Source of the DNA: Cordilura impudica
Lineage: Eukaryota; Arthropoda; Insecta; Diptera; Scathophagidae
Length of the DNA: 64,000 bases
Direction: 5' to 3'
NCBI GenBank assembly: GCA_963682025.1
Contig: OY821517.1
Coordinates: forward strand, 102,650,412 to 102,714,411
A model generated the notes under the pieces. That model had not been told where the DNA came from and searched no databases. It saw only the letters and a list, made by a program, of their open reading frames with translations. The position numbers and the translations under genes were made by a program. Numbering within the stretch: the first letter of the stretch is position 1; the number at the start of each line of letters is the position of its first letter. Below, piece after piece: positions 23,086 through 34,484 of this stretch.

Positions 23086-23644
23086 TGCTGTTGATAAAAC
23101 AATGGAAACCTTTATTACAAAATAACACTGTGAAATTAAATGATGATCATGGTCTAGTGGGTAGCTGATTCTTACACCGAACGGCTGTATTAGATTATTG
23201 CAATAAAACCCCCAAAGAATTTGGTCCTGTGTGGATATAAGCAAATTTTATAGCCGCTTAAAGATTTCATTTTTTTGTCAACACTATGCGCCAACAGTAT
23301 TCAAATTCCAGTTCATGTATTCTTTAGCAAGATTAATGCTAGCCAGGCGCTTTTCTGTGATATCAATGGTTTACTCACAGGGCAATGACAACTAAGATCA
23401 GCCTTAATTGCCCGTCGGGCAACAGCTGGAGCATATAGTTTTACTTTCAAATTGTTAGTGACCTCCTTAAGAAGCATTTCTGGACATTCCTAAACCCCCT
23501 TGCTATTAAATTATCCTGCCTTTGACTCGTTTTATGGGATCTGCACCATAAAATGAAATTATGGATTTTTTCATAGAATATTTCTCTGTATTACTATTTT
23601 GCTTACGACCAGCATTAAAATCATCTATTAATCTGATTTCTAAG
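23086..23644. other. No assigned gene; a possible tRNA-like segment
   Basis: Follows the poly(A) end of the jockey LINE. GGTCTAGTGGGTAGCTGATT at 23151 resembles a tRNA A-box region (tRNA-derived SINE head), but no B box or cloverleaf follows, so no RNA gene is called. Confidence 0.4.
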
Positions 23645-24126
23645 GGCGAGGCCACGCAATGAGCGGCAAAGTAGCGAGCGGCAGAGCGATGAGCGGAAAA
23701 ATATTAAAACATGTGAAATACTACTGAAGTGGCCACACCATGAGCGGCATGTGAGCGGCATTTCTGAGCGTTTAAGCGGCACCGCTCAGGAATAGAACTT
23801 GTTAAAATTTTTAGTTGTTTTCTGAGCGGCAAACAATAAAAATGGCAAAAAAAAATAGCTTTTCTTTGTTTTGTCAATCTGTAGCGTGATTCAGTAACTT
23901 CTTTTTAACGATAATTGAATCATTAGAAAAAGAAAACAACAAAATTATCGATTTTGGTGTTCAGTAAAATTTTTAAACGATATTCGCTATTGCTAAAGTC
24001 TTCTGTTGTTATTATCTTAACGACAACTATTTTTGTGTTGGTTTCCAATCGATAAAAAGTTAAAAAGGTTGAAATGTAGTCATACATAAATAAAAATCAT
24101 AAAATAGTGAAAATATTTTGCTTATA

Positions 24127-25047
24127 AAGGGTGATTTTTTAAGAGATATAGGAAAGTTTTCCAAAAAAAAACACATAAAATTCAGAAAAATGCATGAAAT
24201 TTTATTTTAATCGATAGTATGGTCCATATAATTTAATGTTTGAAAATTAGTTCATGCAAATGCTGACCGTGACTGTGCCTCAAATGGTCCATCCGCTTAG
24301 TCCAATTTTGGCATACTCTTTCCAACATTTCGGCCGATATCTCACGAATAAATGCTTCAATGTAGTCTTTCAATGCGTCAATTGAAGCGGGATTGTCTGT
24401 ATAGACATGATCTTTAACATAGCCCCACAAAAAATAGTCTAAAGGCTTTAAATCGCACGATCTAGGCGGTCAATTGACCGGCCCCGAACGTGAAATAAAA
24501 TGTTCACCGAACTCGCCTCTCAATAAGTCCATTGTTGCGCGTGCTGTGTGGCGTGTGGCACCGTCTTGTTGAATCCACATGTCATGCAAGTCAAGCTCTT
24601 GCATTTTGGGCAAAAAAAAGTTGGATATCATCTCTCGGTAGCGCTCACCATTCACAGTTACGTAACGATTCGCATCATCTTTGAAGAAGTACGGTCCAAT
24701 GATGCCACCAGCCCATAAACCGCACCAAACTGTGACTTTTTCTGGATGCATTGGTAGCTCTTCCAATGCTTCTGGCTGAAATTCACTCCAAAGTAGCCCG
24801 AATAGCCGCTTCAGTGGGTCGATTAAACTGACCATAAAATGGAAGAAGCGCGCGATGAACTTTCGTAACAGAGCACGCATTTTGATAATAAAATTCAATA
24901 ACTTGCAAGCGTTGTTCGTTTGTAAGACGATTCATGGTTAAATCATAGACTAAACTGAAGATGTTTGACAATGAAACAAAACAAGAAACGTGCGTCAGCT
25001 GTTTAAACCAGTGCTGCCAAAAAGATAATAGCTAAAAAATCACCCTT
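24127..25047 (-). mobile_element. Mariner-family element, rosa-like, internally deleted
   Basis: Ends AAGGGTGATTTTTTAAGAG and, reverse complement of the right, AAGGGTGATTTTTTAGCTA, flanked by TA. The length is 921 bp, about 350 bp shorter than the copy at 1944-3210. The missing part is in the N-terminal half of the transposase. Confidence 0.85.
24233..24971 (-). pseudogene. Mariner-like transposase, partly deleted, one nonsense codon
   Basis: Frame 24783-24971 holds the start (MNRLTNEQRLQVIEFYYQNA). Frame 24470-24898 has the catalytic core, with VTVWCGLWAGGIIGPYFF and the intact second acidic motif QQDGATRHTA. Frame 24233-24430 is the C-terminal part (LDYFLWGYVKD to ELIFKH). The last two are in the same frame and separated only by one TGA replacing the Trp codon expected in a NWPPRSCDL-type motif. 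The junction of the first two is a frameshift with loss of most of the DNA-binding region. The catalytic centre is better preserved than in the copy at 2060-3073, where the second Asp is lost. Confidence 0.85.
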
Positions 25048-25296
25048 TATTATAAAAACTTTTTATATAAATAATAAAGAATAACATTGACAATGGCATT
25101 TTGACAACTAACCGCTTAGAAATGACGCTCAGTAATAAGCCACTTGCCGCTCAAATTCTCCGCTCTGCCGCTCACCGCTCTGCCGCTTGCCGCTTTGCTG
25201 CTCAATGCGTGGCCTCGGCTTAACTCTTCACAAAACTTTATTTTTGCCTTTATTTTATAATTTATTAAACTTAAAATCTTTGCATATACTCTGACT

Positions 25297-25863
25297 ACTT
25301 AGTAGCGTAGGGTATAATGACTTTGTGTTGATGCTTGTAGCTACCAAAAATATTTGACCTGTAGCCATATTTTAATATGCCGTCCGTTCGTTCGTCCGTC
25401 TATCCAACTGTCCATCTGTGTAATCCTCGTAATCATACCACAAGTAGCAAATATGATGTAGTCCCCTTTCAAATAACCCCTAAGAAGTCAACTTAAATTG
25501 CCATAATATCAAAATAGATCTCAGTCAAATTGGCTTTGTGTGTGTTTATTGCATCCATTAATCAGTAGTCCAAAAGTAAACCCTATAGGTCAATTCTTAG
25601 TCATAGCCCCCATATAAAGCTACTTCCCTATCTTCACTTAAACGTATAAAAAGCAAAAATATTGTACATATTTTTATCAAATTCGGTTTGTTTATGTTTA
25701 TGCCAAAAAGTAAGCGACTTTGCCAAAAATAGTCAGTATCGTTATATTTTTCGACCTAGTCCTCATATAAATATAACATCCGATATGAATTTTTCAGGCA
25801 AGAAAATTAATAAAAACACCCACTCAGATTTGGTTTATGCTTATTTTCTAAACCCAATTATGT
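25297..25863 (-). repeat. INE-1/DINE-1-like repeat, degenerate
   Basis: Reverse copy beginning ACTTAGTAGCGTAGGGTATA and reaching the GGTTTATGCTTATTTTCTA segment near 25845. The terminal palindrome is lost. GTCCGTTCGTTCGTCC at 25381 marks the GTCC tract. Confidence 0.65.
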
Positions 25864-26136
25864 TAAGAAAATGCAGGAACGTACCATTTTTGCACTTTTC
25901 GAAAAAAACTGATTATCTCGGATGGATTCTACACACCAAAAATCATATACCTATATTCATTTGTTACTATTTTCCCCCTATTGACCGTGTTTACACCCTT
26001 AATGTACGAATTTCTAAAAATCCCTTCTCGATGGAACCGAGAGCGGAACCTACTGTCCAAATTGCAAGTTTCTGGGTCGAATGGTTTGGGCTGGACTGTG
26101 ATGATCACCTATGCTACTCTTTCATATAAATAGATA

Positions 26137-26400
26137 ACTGAAACACAATACGGTTTAGCGTATAGATACCAAAGACCTCGTCGACTTGATCCTATCAAAC
26201 TTAAAGCAGCTAAAAATGAGTTCGAATACTTAGTCCAAATAGGTGTCTGTAGGCCGTCTTCGTCTCCTTCTGCATCTCCGTTACACATTTTTTCGAAAAT
26301 AAATGTTAACAATTGAAGACCTTGTGGTGACTAACTACAGAATACTTAACTGCGTGACAATTCCTGATCTTTACCCTTTATCTCACTCATGTATTTGAGA
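26137..26400 (+). pseudogene. Fragment of a Ty3/gypsy pol reverse transcriptase
   Basis: Translation gives RPRRLDPIKLKAAKNEFEYL, then VQIGVCRPSSSPSASPLHIF, and after a frameshift and stop, RPCGDYRILNCVTIPDLYPL. This is the start of a gypsy-type reverse transcriptase (linker plus first palm motifs). The RRLDPEKLKAAK-type linker is characteristic of Mag-like elements and differs from the element at 30.8-42.5 kb. Only about 85 codons remain, with no LTR nearby. It is dead. Confidence 0.75.
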
Positions 26401-26426
26401 TAAAGGTTAACGGGCATTAATTTTAA

Positions 26427-26642
26427 TAATATCAAAATCTCATAAATTCACAACTGCGACCTCTATTTTTATTATAGGGTTTACATTGTCACACAGACGG
26501 ATGGACGAACATCGCTAATTCAGCTCAGAAAGTGATTCTGAATCGGTCGGTATAATAAAAGATTGGTTTAAGTGAAATATTTTTGGTAATTACAACGATC
26601 ATCACAGTCATAATACCCTGACCACTTAGTGGGTAGGTTATA
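26427..26642 (+). repeat. INE-1-like repeat, 3' fragment
   Basis: Contains the CACACAGACGGATGGACG tract, AGAAAGTGATTCTGAATCGG and the terminal ATACCC..CCACTTAGTGGG..TTATAA hairpin, diverged. The left two thirds of the element are absent. Confidence 0.65.
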
Positions 26643-27594
26643 AAAAAAACTTAAATTGCTAAATTCGGCTGTGCCAAATGTTTGGTACCTTCCACATGGG
26701 TTTAACGCTTTCACTAATATCTGAACTTATAACAAATGTAAACAAAATATTTGAAAAAGTTAACAATTTTAAAACTTAAGCTGAATTATTACAATAACCA
26801 CACTGTTAATTTATTTGGGCACATGTCGACACAGCGAGTCCATACTTTCAATAAAGGACTTCTCGCGATAATGAAAAATATTATTATCATAACTTTATCT
26901 AGGTAAATGGTTTATTTTATAAATAAGCGTGTTTTCAATAGGCAGACGGACAAACGGACTGACGTGTATCACTATATCGGCTAGATATAATGCATCTTTC
27001 GATACGTTACAAGCGAAATGACAAACTGATGTAGATGGTTTAAAAAAAGAGACAGAAACAACAAGACAACAAAAATGTGTTTGTATGCGTCACTGACACT
27101 TTTCTGGCCTGTTTTATATAAACATTTTTCACTTTATTTTAGTTCTTTATATTAAGTTCTAGTTCTAGCATTTTTAGGCGAGTTCTTCATATTTTTGTGC
27201 ACATCTTGTAACAATGACGCCCGATTTACACCATTTTCAATAGAAACCTGTTATATACAATGACAGACAGTTAAATATACCAAGCTAATTGGTTAATTTT
27301 GTAAATCATCTTCATTTCAACAGACAGACGGGCAGACGACAGATGGAGAGATGGACTGTGCTATATCGGCTGGAGTTGCTAAACGGATCAATAATATATA
27401 TACCTTATGAGGTTGGAAATTAACTGTTCAATGCGTTGCAAACGGAATGACATGCTTTTTCATTTATAAACATTTAAATTTTTAAATTTAAAATTTTTAA
27501 TTTCGATTAGATTATGCAGTTTAAGCATTTTACATATCTTTCCTATTGAATACTTTCAGATGTTATTCTTAATACACCGCAAGTCTATATACAA
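26643..27594. other. Spacer with decayed INE-like relics
   Basis: Two short stretches (about 26935-27015 and 27318-27450) each carry a CAGACGG/CAGACAGACGGG tract followed by CTATATCGGCT and a GTTGCAAACGGAATGACA-like piece. They look like old copies of a related Helentron-type repeat. No gene. Confidence 0.45.
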
Positions 27595-30470
27595 TGTGGC
27601 CCTTAATAAAAAAAGTGTTCAAACTGTCGGTCTCACCCCCTAGAAATACGCGAATAGCAAAAAAAATGAGAAATACAAAGTTTTGGGCTAGTCAGAAAAC
27701 GTTTATTCGTGGCGCAAAGCTATTGAAAATTTCAAGTGTGTTTATATGGGGAAATATTGACTTTTTTTTTTTCAGATTTTAAGAAAATTTCGTTCTACAG
27801 TAAAATTTTTCCGACAAGCTGTTATATAATTCGGGATCAGTATTAAATTTTCTTTTCAAAAAGCTATAAAACTATAAAATCGACTAAAGCGTCGACAAGA
27901 AATAGCAAATGCCCCAGACCACTTTTGGGCCAAAAAAAACTAGGTCATGAAATTTGATGGAATTTTTTTCAACTTTGAGAAATTGATTAAAGCCACCATT
28001 CTTTTTTGGTCTCTATACTTATAGGTACTCAAATATGAAGTATTGTTTTATTACCACGTCGCTAACTTATTGCACATTGAGGCCGAAAATTGTAAATTTT
28101 TTTGATAAAATTTTTAAAACTCCTTTTTCAAGTTTGAAAAAATTTCCTTTAACGAAATTTAAAAAAATGAATCTGTTGCTTTAAGGTTTTATTAAATACA
28201 TGTTGGAGATTAACTATGTGAATTTTTAAGTAAATCCCTCTGCCAGAATTTTTTTGACAATGATTCAATTTTTGCGGATTTCGAGAAAAATTGGATTTTT
28301 GTGAAATATTCTGTAAATGTACTCTTTCTAAATACTTTGCATCAAAAATTCATCACTTTTCTACTTTTAAATATTATAATTTATCTGAATAGCCTAGGGT
28401 TTCGGAAAAAATAATATGACTCTATTAACCCGTTTGGAATTGGGGTCACATATGACCCCAAACTAATAAAAGACAATTTATTCAAAAAATTCAAATATTT
28501 TGTAAGTGCTGTCCAATTTTTAGATGCGACACTTAAAATATAATAACCAAATATGTAGAAGTTTCGTTCAAAAAATTTGGGATAAATCCGAGAACGTTAA
28601 CCCATTATTTGCCAATGCCAGCTTTGGATTTTAAGATATTTTAAAATAAAAATGACCTAAAACGAGTTTTTCTATTAAAGTCGTTGATACCACTATTTAG
28701 AAATTAAGAAAAATAATTCGGTTAATTTTTATTTGTTTAACGATTCAGTGCTCCTGGGATCAAAATAATCCATTGTGATTTATCTTTGGTGCAATTATTT
28801 GCTTATTGCTCGCGAATATAAATTAAAACAACTTTTAACCAACTTTGTTATAAATTACTTTATGTAATAAAGTAATAGTTAAACTTCTTGCTGTCTCACT
28901 CACCAATTTGGTGGATATTGATAAAAAACGCCAAAAAAAAATTTCAGGTCAATCGGTGAATATGCCATTACTTGTAATGGTTGACATTTTTTGATTTTTT
29001 ATAATCGGTGCTTTATATTATCTTCAATGTCACCTACATGTTTTGAAACTTCTACAATTTTATTTCCCAGTTTTAAATAGTTTATTAAATAAGAGTAAAT
29101 TTCAAATATAATAATATATATAAAAGGTAATATTAAATTAATACTACTCTTAATGGACTAAATTACAAAATTAAATCAATGTGAATTTCAAAAAACGTCC
29201 TTTTATTTAGACATATGACTTAAGTTGTTTTAATTTATATTCGCGAGCAATAAGCAGATAATTGCACCAGAGATATATTACAATGGATTATTTTGATCCC
29301 AGGAGCACTGAATCGTTAAACAAATAAAAATTAACCGAATTATTTTTCTTAATTTCTAAATAGTGGTATCAACGACTTTAATAGAAAAACTCGTTTTAGG
29401 TCATTTTTATTTTAAAATATCTTAAAATCCAAAGCTGGCATTGGCAAATAATGGGTTAACGTTCTCGGATTTATCCCAAATTTTTTGAACGAAACTTCTA
29501 CATATTTTGTTATTATATTTTAAGTGTCGCATCTAAAAATTGGACAGCACTTACAAAATATTTGAATTTTTTGAATAAATTGTCTTTTATTAGTTTGGGG
29601 TCATATGTGACCCCAATTCCAAAAGGGTTAATAGAGTCATATTATTTTTTCCGAAACCCTAGGCTATTCAGATAAATTATAATATTTAAAAGTAGAAAAG
29701 TGATGAATTTTTGATACAAAGTATTTAGAAAGAGTACATTTACAGAATATTTCACAAAAATCCAAGTTTTCTCGAAATCCGCGAAAATAAATCCTTGTCA
29801 AAAAAATTCTGGCGGAGGGATTTACTTAAAAATTCACACAGTTAATCTGCAATATGTATTAAAGAAAATCCTAAAGTGATATAGAGTCATTTTTTTAAAT
29901 TTTGTTTAAGAAAATTTTTTCAAACTTGAAAAAGGAGTTTTAAAAATTTTATCAAAAAAATTTCCAATTTTCGGTCTCAATGCGCAATAGGTTAACAACT
30001 AGGTAATAAAACAATACTTCATATCTGAGTGCTTATAAGTATAGAGACCAAAAAGGAATGATGGCTTTAATCAATTTCAAAGTTGAAAAAAAATGACATC
30101 AAATTTCATGACTTAGTTTTTTTTGGCACAAAAGTGGTCTGGGGCATTTGCTATTTCTTGGCGAGGTTTTATACGATTTTGAAGTTTTATAGCCTTTTGA
30201 AAGGATAATTTAATACTGATCCCTAATTATGTAACAGCTTGTCGGAAAAATTAAATTATAGAACGAAATTTTCGTAAAATCTGAAAAAAGGCATATTTTC
30301 CCCATATAAACACACTTGTAATTTTCAATCGCTTTGCGCCACGACTAAACGTTTTTTGATTGGCCCAAAACTTTGTATTTCTCAGTTTTTTTGCTATTCG
30401 CATATTTCTATGGTGTGAGACCGACAGTTTGAACACTTTTTTTTCCCTCCATATAACGAAGGGCCACCCT
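27595..30470. mobile_element. Large foldback element with ~1.25-kb inverted arms
   Basis: The left arm (27595-28834) and right arm (29221-30470) are inverted copies along their whole length, about 90% similar by eye, around a 386-bp loop. Matching landmarks include TGTGGCCCTT with AAGGGCCACC at the outer ends, GTGTTCAAACTGTCGGTCTCA, GGGGTCACATATGACCCC, and at the inner ends GCTCGCGAATATAAATTAAA with its reverse. Short ORFs in the arms (27594-27782 and 30251-30436) mirror each other and are not genes. The ends (GTGGCCCTT) may indicate a DNA-transposon origin. A possible 7-of-8 target duplication (TATATACA / AATATACA) needs proof. Confidence 0.85.
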
Positions 30471-30475
30471 AATAT

Positions 30476-30813
30476 ACATATATAAAATACAAAATATGTT
30501 TGTTTGTCCTTTATGGACTCTGTAAGTATCTAACCGATGTGACCCATACCGGTTTTATTAGAGAGGTAGTAGTCTAGATTAGGTTTGCGGCTATATATCT
30601 TTTTGATATTTCAAGTGGTCGTGGCCCCTCCCACATAAATTAAATAACATCATATATCTTGACTATTGTCATAGCAAGAGTTCTGAAACATTACAGTAGT
30701 ACATATGTTACTAATGTGAGTAATCAGAACAAAAATGGGCGGTATCAGACAAGTGGGAGTGAAAACTCTCATACAAAATAAATATTTAATATCAAATATC
30801 TAGAGTTATATAA
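30476..30813 (+). mobile_element. Helitron with minisatellite units, left part, split by the LTR retrotransposon
   Basis: Starts with a degraded TACATATATAAAATACAAAA 5' end. It contains two units with GTGGTCGTGGCCCCTCCCAC, ACATCATATATCT, TAATGTGAGTAATCAG, GGGCGGTATCAGAC. The unit is cut at ATAA (30810-30813) and continues after the retrotransposon at 42505. Confidence 0.65.
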
Positions 30814-33733
30814 TGTAATGTTGAATTAGGGTAAAAATATTATGTAAAATTATCTGTTATTTGATTAAAAATTTTCTGACGTTAAACATTTCTTTTGGGT
30901 AAGCATAAGTATTTTTTTTCTAGTTTTAATTTTTGAAACAAAAATTGCATCTTTTCGTATCCACATTTTTTTTTTTTCTCTTTTTATTAAATAAAAATGC
31001 TCATGTTAAGCCAAGGAAGTTACTATTACCCGGCTTTAATATACAGTACATGGTTGGCGTCTCCGCTAAAACATATCTGACAATACCATTAATGATGTAC
31101 TTCAATACAAGCGTAGGAGATTATTATTCTATTGTTTTATTTTTTTTCTTATGTGGAAACTCCAAAAATTGAACCGAATCTAACCCTAGTTAGTCCCTAC
31201 TGGCAATAATATTGCTGTGTCTACAATATATTCCCAGAGTTGCAAATTTGTCGCCTATCAACGCATAGCAACGCACCGTTGCACTGTAAGCAACTCGATT
31301 ACTAAACTATCGACACTTGGTAGAGTTACTCAAATTTACTTAACGTTTGTCATTTCTAAGGTAATACAAAGAAATTCTTTCGCAACGTGGTTCCAACGAG
31401 GAAAGTCGTCTGGACAATTCATAAGAAATTCCAAAATTGTAAAACCAAATTCCCATTATTAACTACATAAATTAAACGTATACTCTAAAGCGTAAACTAA
31501 ATAAAGAGTTTTTGTGCGGAACTAAATATAATTTTAGCTTCCTTAATAATCCAATCGCAACTACCCAAGGTATATTGAATAATATAAAGTTATAGCAAAG
31601 TTTTGCAAAAAAAATCAATAAATTCCTTGGCAGGCTTTTATCCTCAAACGAGTGTTGCTTTACCCGTGATTATTTGGCTTAGCTTAACAATTTTTCCGTA
31701 CTTAACAATTCAAGAAGATCAAAAAAAAAAAAAAAAATCACCAACTGTACCAGTTTCCTTTTGTACTTGTCCTTCAACAGGTAAAATTTTTATAAAAAGG
31801 ATTTATTTTCTCCATAGAAAAATAACCACTCTTTTTTTATACAGAAACAAAATTATAACCTAAAATATTTCTCGTGGTGGACGCATATGAGCGCCACCAC
31901 TGCACGATTTATTACTCTGTTGGAAGTCTTAGATCATCTCGAAACAACCGCATATTCTTGGGTTTAATGATCATTAGCAAGATACCCATTTAATAGTGTC
32001 AACAAACTGCGGTTAACAATTTCAAAGCTAGGGCATATCACAGTGGGTTGTAGTAACTAATATATTAATCGCTTTATAGATTAATTGCACAAATTGAAAC
32101 CATATTCATTGAAAGACAACGACATCTGAGGACCCGTAATTTGGAGGTTACCAAGAAACATCAGCTTCCACGTAGCCCTACCTACATTGTCAGCGTCAGG
32201 CTTCGACAACCTTAACAAACCCTAGCAGTTGGAGTTAACTCAGGAAATTTCAAATAACCAAAAAAAAAAAAAAAAAAAAACGGAATAAGAAAAAACAAAA
32301 AAAGAATTAATAAGATTTTTTTTAAATAAGTGTAAAGTGGAAAAATAAGTCTTCATGTGTCTATATTTTAAATACCTATAAACACAAAATGAAGTCAAAA
32401 AAAAAAATATCAAAATTAGGACAATATAACATAAATAACTCAGCCAGTAAATTTTTTTTTTTAACACCCGCCACGTTATTTTTCCACTAGAACTTTCTGC
32501 TTATTTGAACATAATTTAACTAGTTTAAATTTTCGTAATATCCGTCAATAATTTTTTTTTTGTATATATATGGAAAACCCCATATAGCCACATTGTAAAT
32601 GCAAACAAAATCAGTATAATCCCCTTAACCCCTTTCTTGAAGCACAGTGCACCAGCAGTTTGACGAGGCCTCATCGATCAGCGGTTGCAGAGGGTTAATT
32701 CGGTGAGTCAAAAAAAAAAAAAAAAAAAAATATATATAAAAATATTTATATCTTGTATAATTGTTTTGTTTTGCATATTTCATTTGTAACTAAAAAGGTA
32801 TCAGAAGCAAGAATGAAGTAAAACCAATAACACTTAATGATCATCTGTGTAACATAGAGAACAAGTATTGTCTCTTTCAAATAAATCTCAATTTTTGTTG
32901 TTGCTGATTATTCTAAAATACTGGTTATGAGTTCTTGCTTCTAAATACCCTATATTACGTCGTAAGTTACATATTTAGGTTTGGTCATAATTCCTTTTTT
33001 TTTTGAATTATAATCAATCATTATAATCAATATGCGGTTGTTACGATGCGTTAAATTAAGCATTTACTAAAATAATTACGTTTATTTAGCGTGGGTTATC
33101 TTTCCATGGTAACTTTATAAATAATTCTACCTCACGCTTCATAAAAATTTTTTCATTGAATTATCCAAAATTATATATTTTAATTTTTAAACAATCTTTT
33201 TTGACTACACTAAAAAAAAAAAAAAAAAAAAAATTGTATTATTTGCAATTTAAATGAATAAACTTTGAACTCTAACAATGGAACTCTAAATTTCTTGCTG
33301 TGGTTTCTTACTTGATGTGAACTTAATGTGATAAACATTTAAATAAGGGATCTTAGTATTAATACTGGCGCGACTACAGATCATAGGTAGGGAGGGTTAC
33401 GAGCGCTTATCTCCAACGTCATTCTGGAGATAGAAATAAAAGCTATTTGGGGTTATAGACATATGTTACTGTTTGGTTGATTTAAATAGGGGTAATTAAA
33501 ATCTTTTAGATAAAAATCAACTGTAGGGAGTCTATAATAATTATTTATGTATATACGTTTTAATTTCGGTAAGAGAGATCTGAAAACAACAACCCCCCCA
33601 ACCGACTGACTGCTAGTGGTATTCAATGGCTCCCCTAAGTTTTTCACTTCTCTAAGAGCAGACATTTTCGCCGGATAGTCAATATCTATTTAAGAGTTTT
33701 TCCGAAACTCTAGATATTCAGTTGTTCATTACA
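30814..33733 (+). repeat. 5' LTR, 2920 bp
   Basis: Repeated at 39585-42504. The only differences I can find are T12 versus T13 near 30966/39737 and A21 versus A20 near 32710/41482, which cancel in length. It is unusually rich in homopolymer A/T runs (17-21 nt). It contains TATA-like sequence (TTTGTATATATATGG near 32561) and AATAAA signals (near 31500 and 33257), but the U3/R/U5 limits cannot be set by eye. ORFs of 70-86 codons in it are duplicated in the other LTR and lack family features. Confidence 0.95.
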
Positions 33734-33738
33734 TAAAT

Positions 33739-33756
33739 TGGCGCCCAACGTGGGGC
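33739..33756 (+). promoter_or_regulatory. Primer binding site for tRNA-Lys
   Basis: TGGCGCCCAACGTGGGGC begins five bases after the 5' LTR. It is complementary over 18 nt to the 3' end, including CCA, of tRNA-Lys(CTT) as I recall it. Minus-strand DNA synthesis would start here. Confidence 0.9.
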
Positions 33757-34484
33757 CGAAAGTCTCTAAAAACATTGCTGCAAAGTTAATGTTAATGGAT
33801 TTTCTCTGCTCTAAATTTAATTTGTAAATATCAGTAACATATCAAAGTTTAAATGTTATTCAATTCTGAGTAAATACAACCAATAAACATCAATCTTCTG
33901 TAGATTTTTCGGCTATTTGAGCTACTTCCATTCGAATAGGTCGACTCAGGAGCCCCTGATATTCTTTTGGTGGTGTGGACACGGAGTTGGGTAATACTTA
34001 GAATTTTATTGGATGTTGGTGAAATTTTTAGTTATTTTGTGTGAAATTTTTAACAGGCTATCGATATCCTGGTTTCATTTGGATTTACAATATAATTGCT
34101 AGTTGCGATTTATTGTCCAGTAAAATCAGTTCCAAGCGTATACAAATGAATATCGTTGTGTTAGATTCCAAATCGGGCTGCTAATTATGTCACTAATGTC
34201 TTAGATTAGATTTGTCACTACCATCAACCACATGAATTTTAAAGCTTTATAAAGTTTATCCATTTGTTAGCACATCAAAAAACGTAAGAAACCCAAACAT
34301 TAACATTTATATTTTTGCTCCCTTTTAATTATCTATTTGGGCTATTTCAGATCCAAAAATTGTTTTTTTCTTCTCCCTCTCTACTGCTCTTTTTTGGGCT
34401 TAGCAAGCCAAATTTAGTTATCATATAATCCCAATTGAAATATTGTTTAATTTTGTTTAGTAACAATTCATACAGTTTAATTTT

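Larger units (their letters stand above)
23645..25218. mobile_element. Inverted-repeat element with GAGCGGCA-rich ends, host of a nested mariner
   Basis: The left end (GCGAGGCCACGCAATGAGC, then several GAGCGGCA units to about 23790) is mirrored at the right (25125-25218). There the reverse complement reads CCGAGGCCACGCATTGAGC with GGCAGAGCGGTGAGCGGCA. The repeat units of both ends form an inverted repeat of at least 60 bp with direct GAGCGGCA subrepeats. No transposase of its own is visible, and I could not fix a target duplication. The mariner at 24127-25047 has inserted in its middle. Confidence 0.65.

Noticed and set aside
23148..23230. tRNA-like sequence (GGTCTAGTGGGTAG)
   Set aside because: Resembles an A box only; no B box (GGTTCGAxTCC), no acceptor stem pairing and no anticodon loop could be built.
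31217..33665. Short ORFs of 70-86 codons inside the LTR (also at 39989-42436)
   Set aside because: They are copied in both LTRs, cross homopolymer runs, have no domain motifs and no coding-like composition; LTRs are not expected to encode protein.
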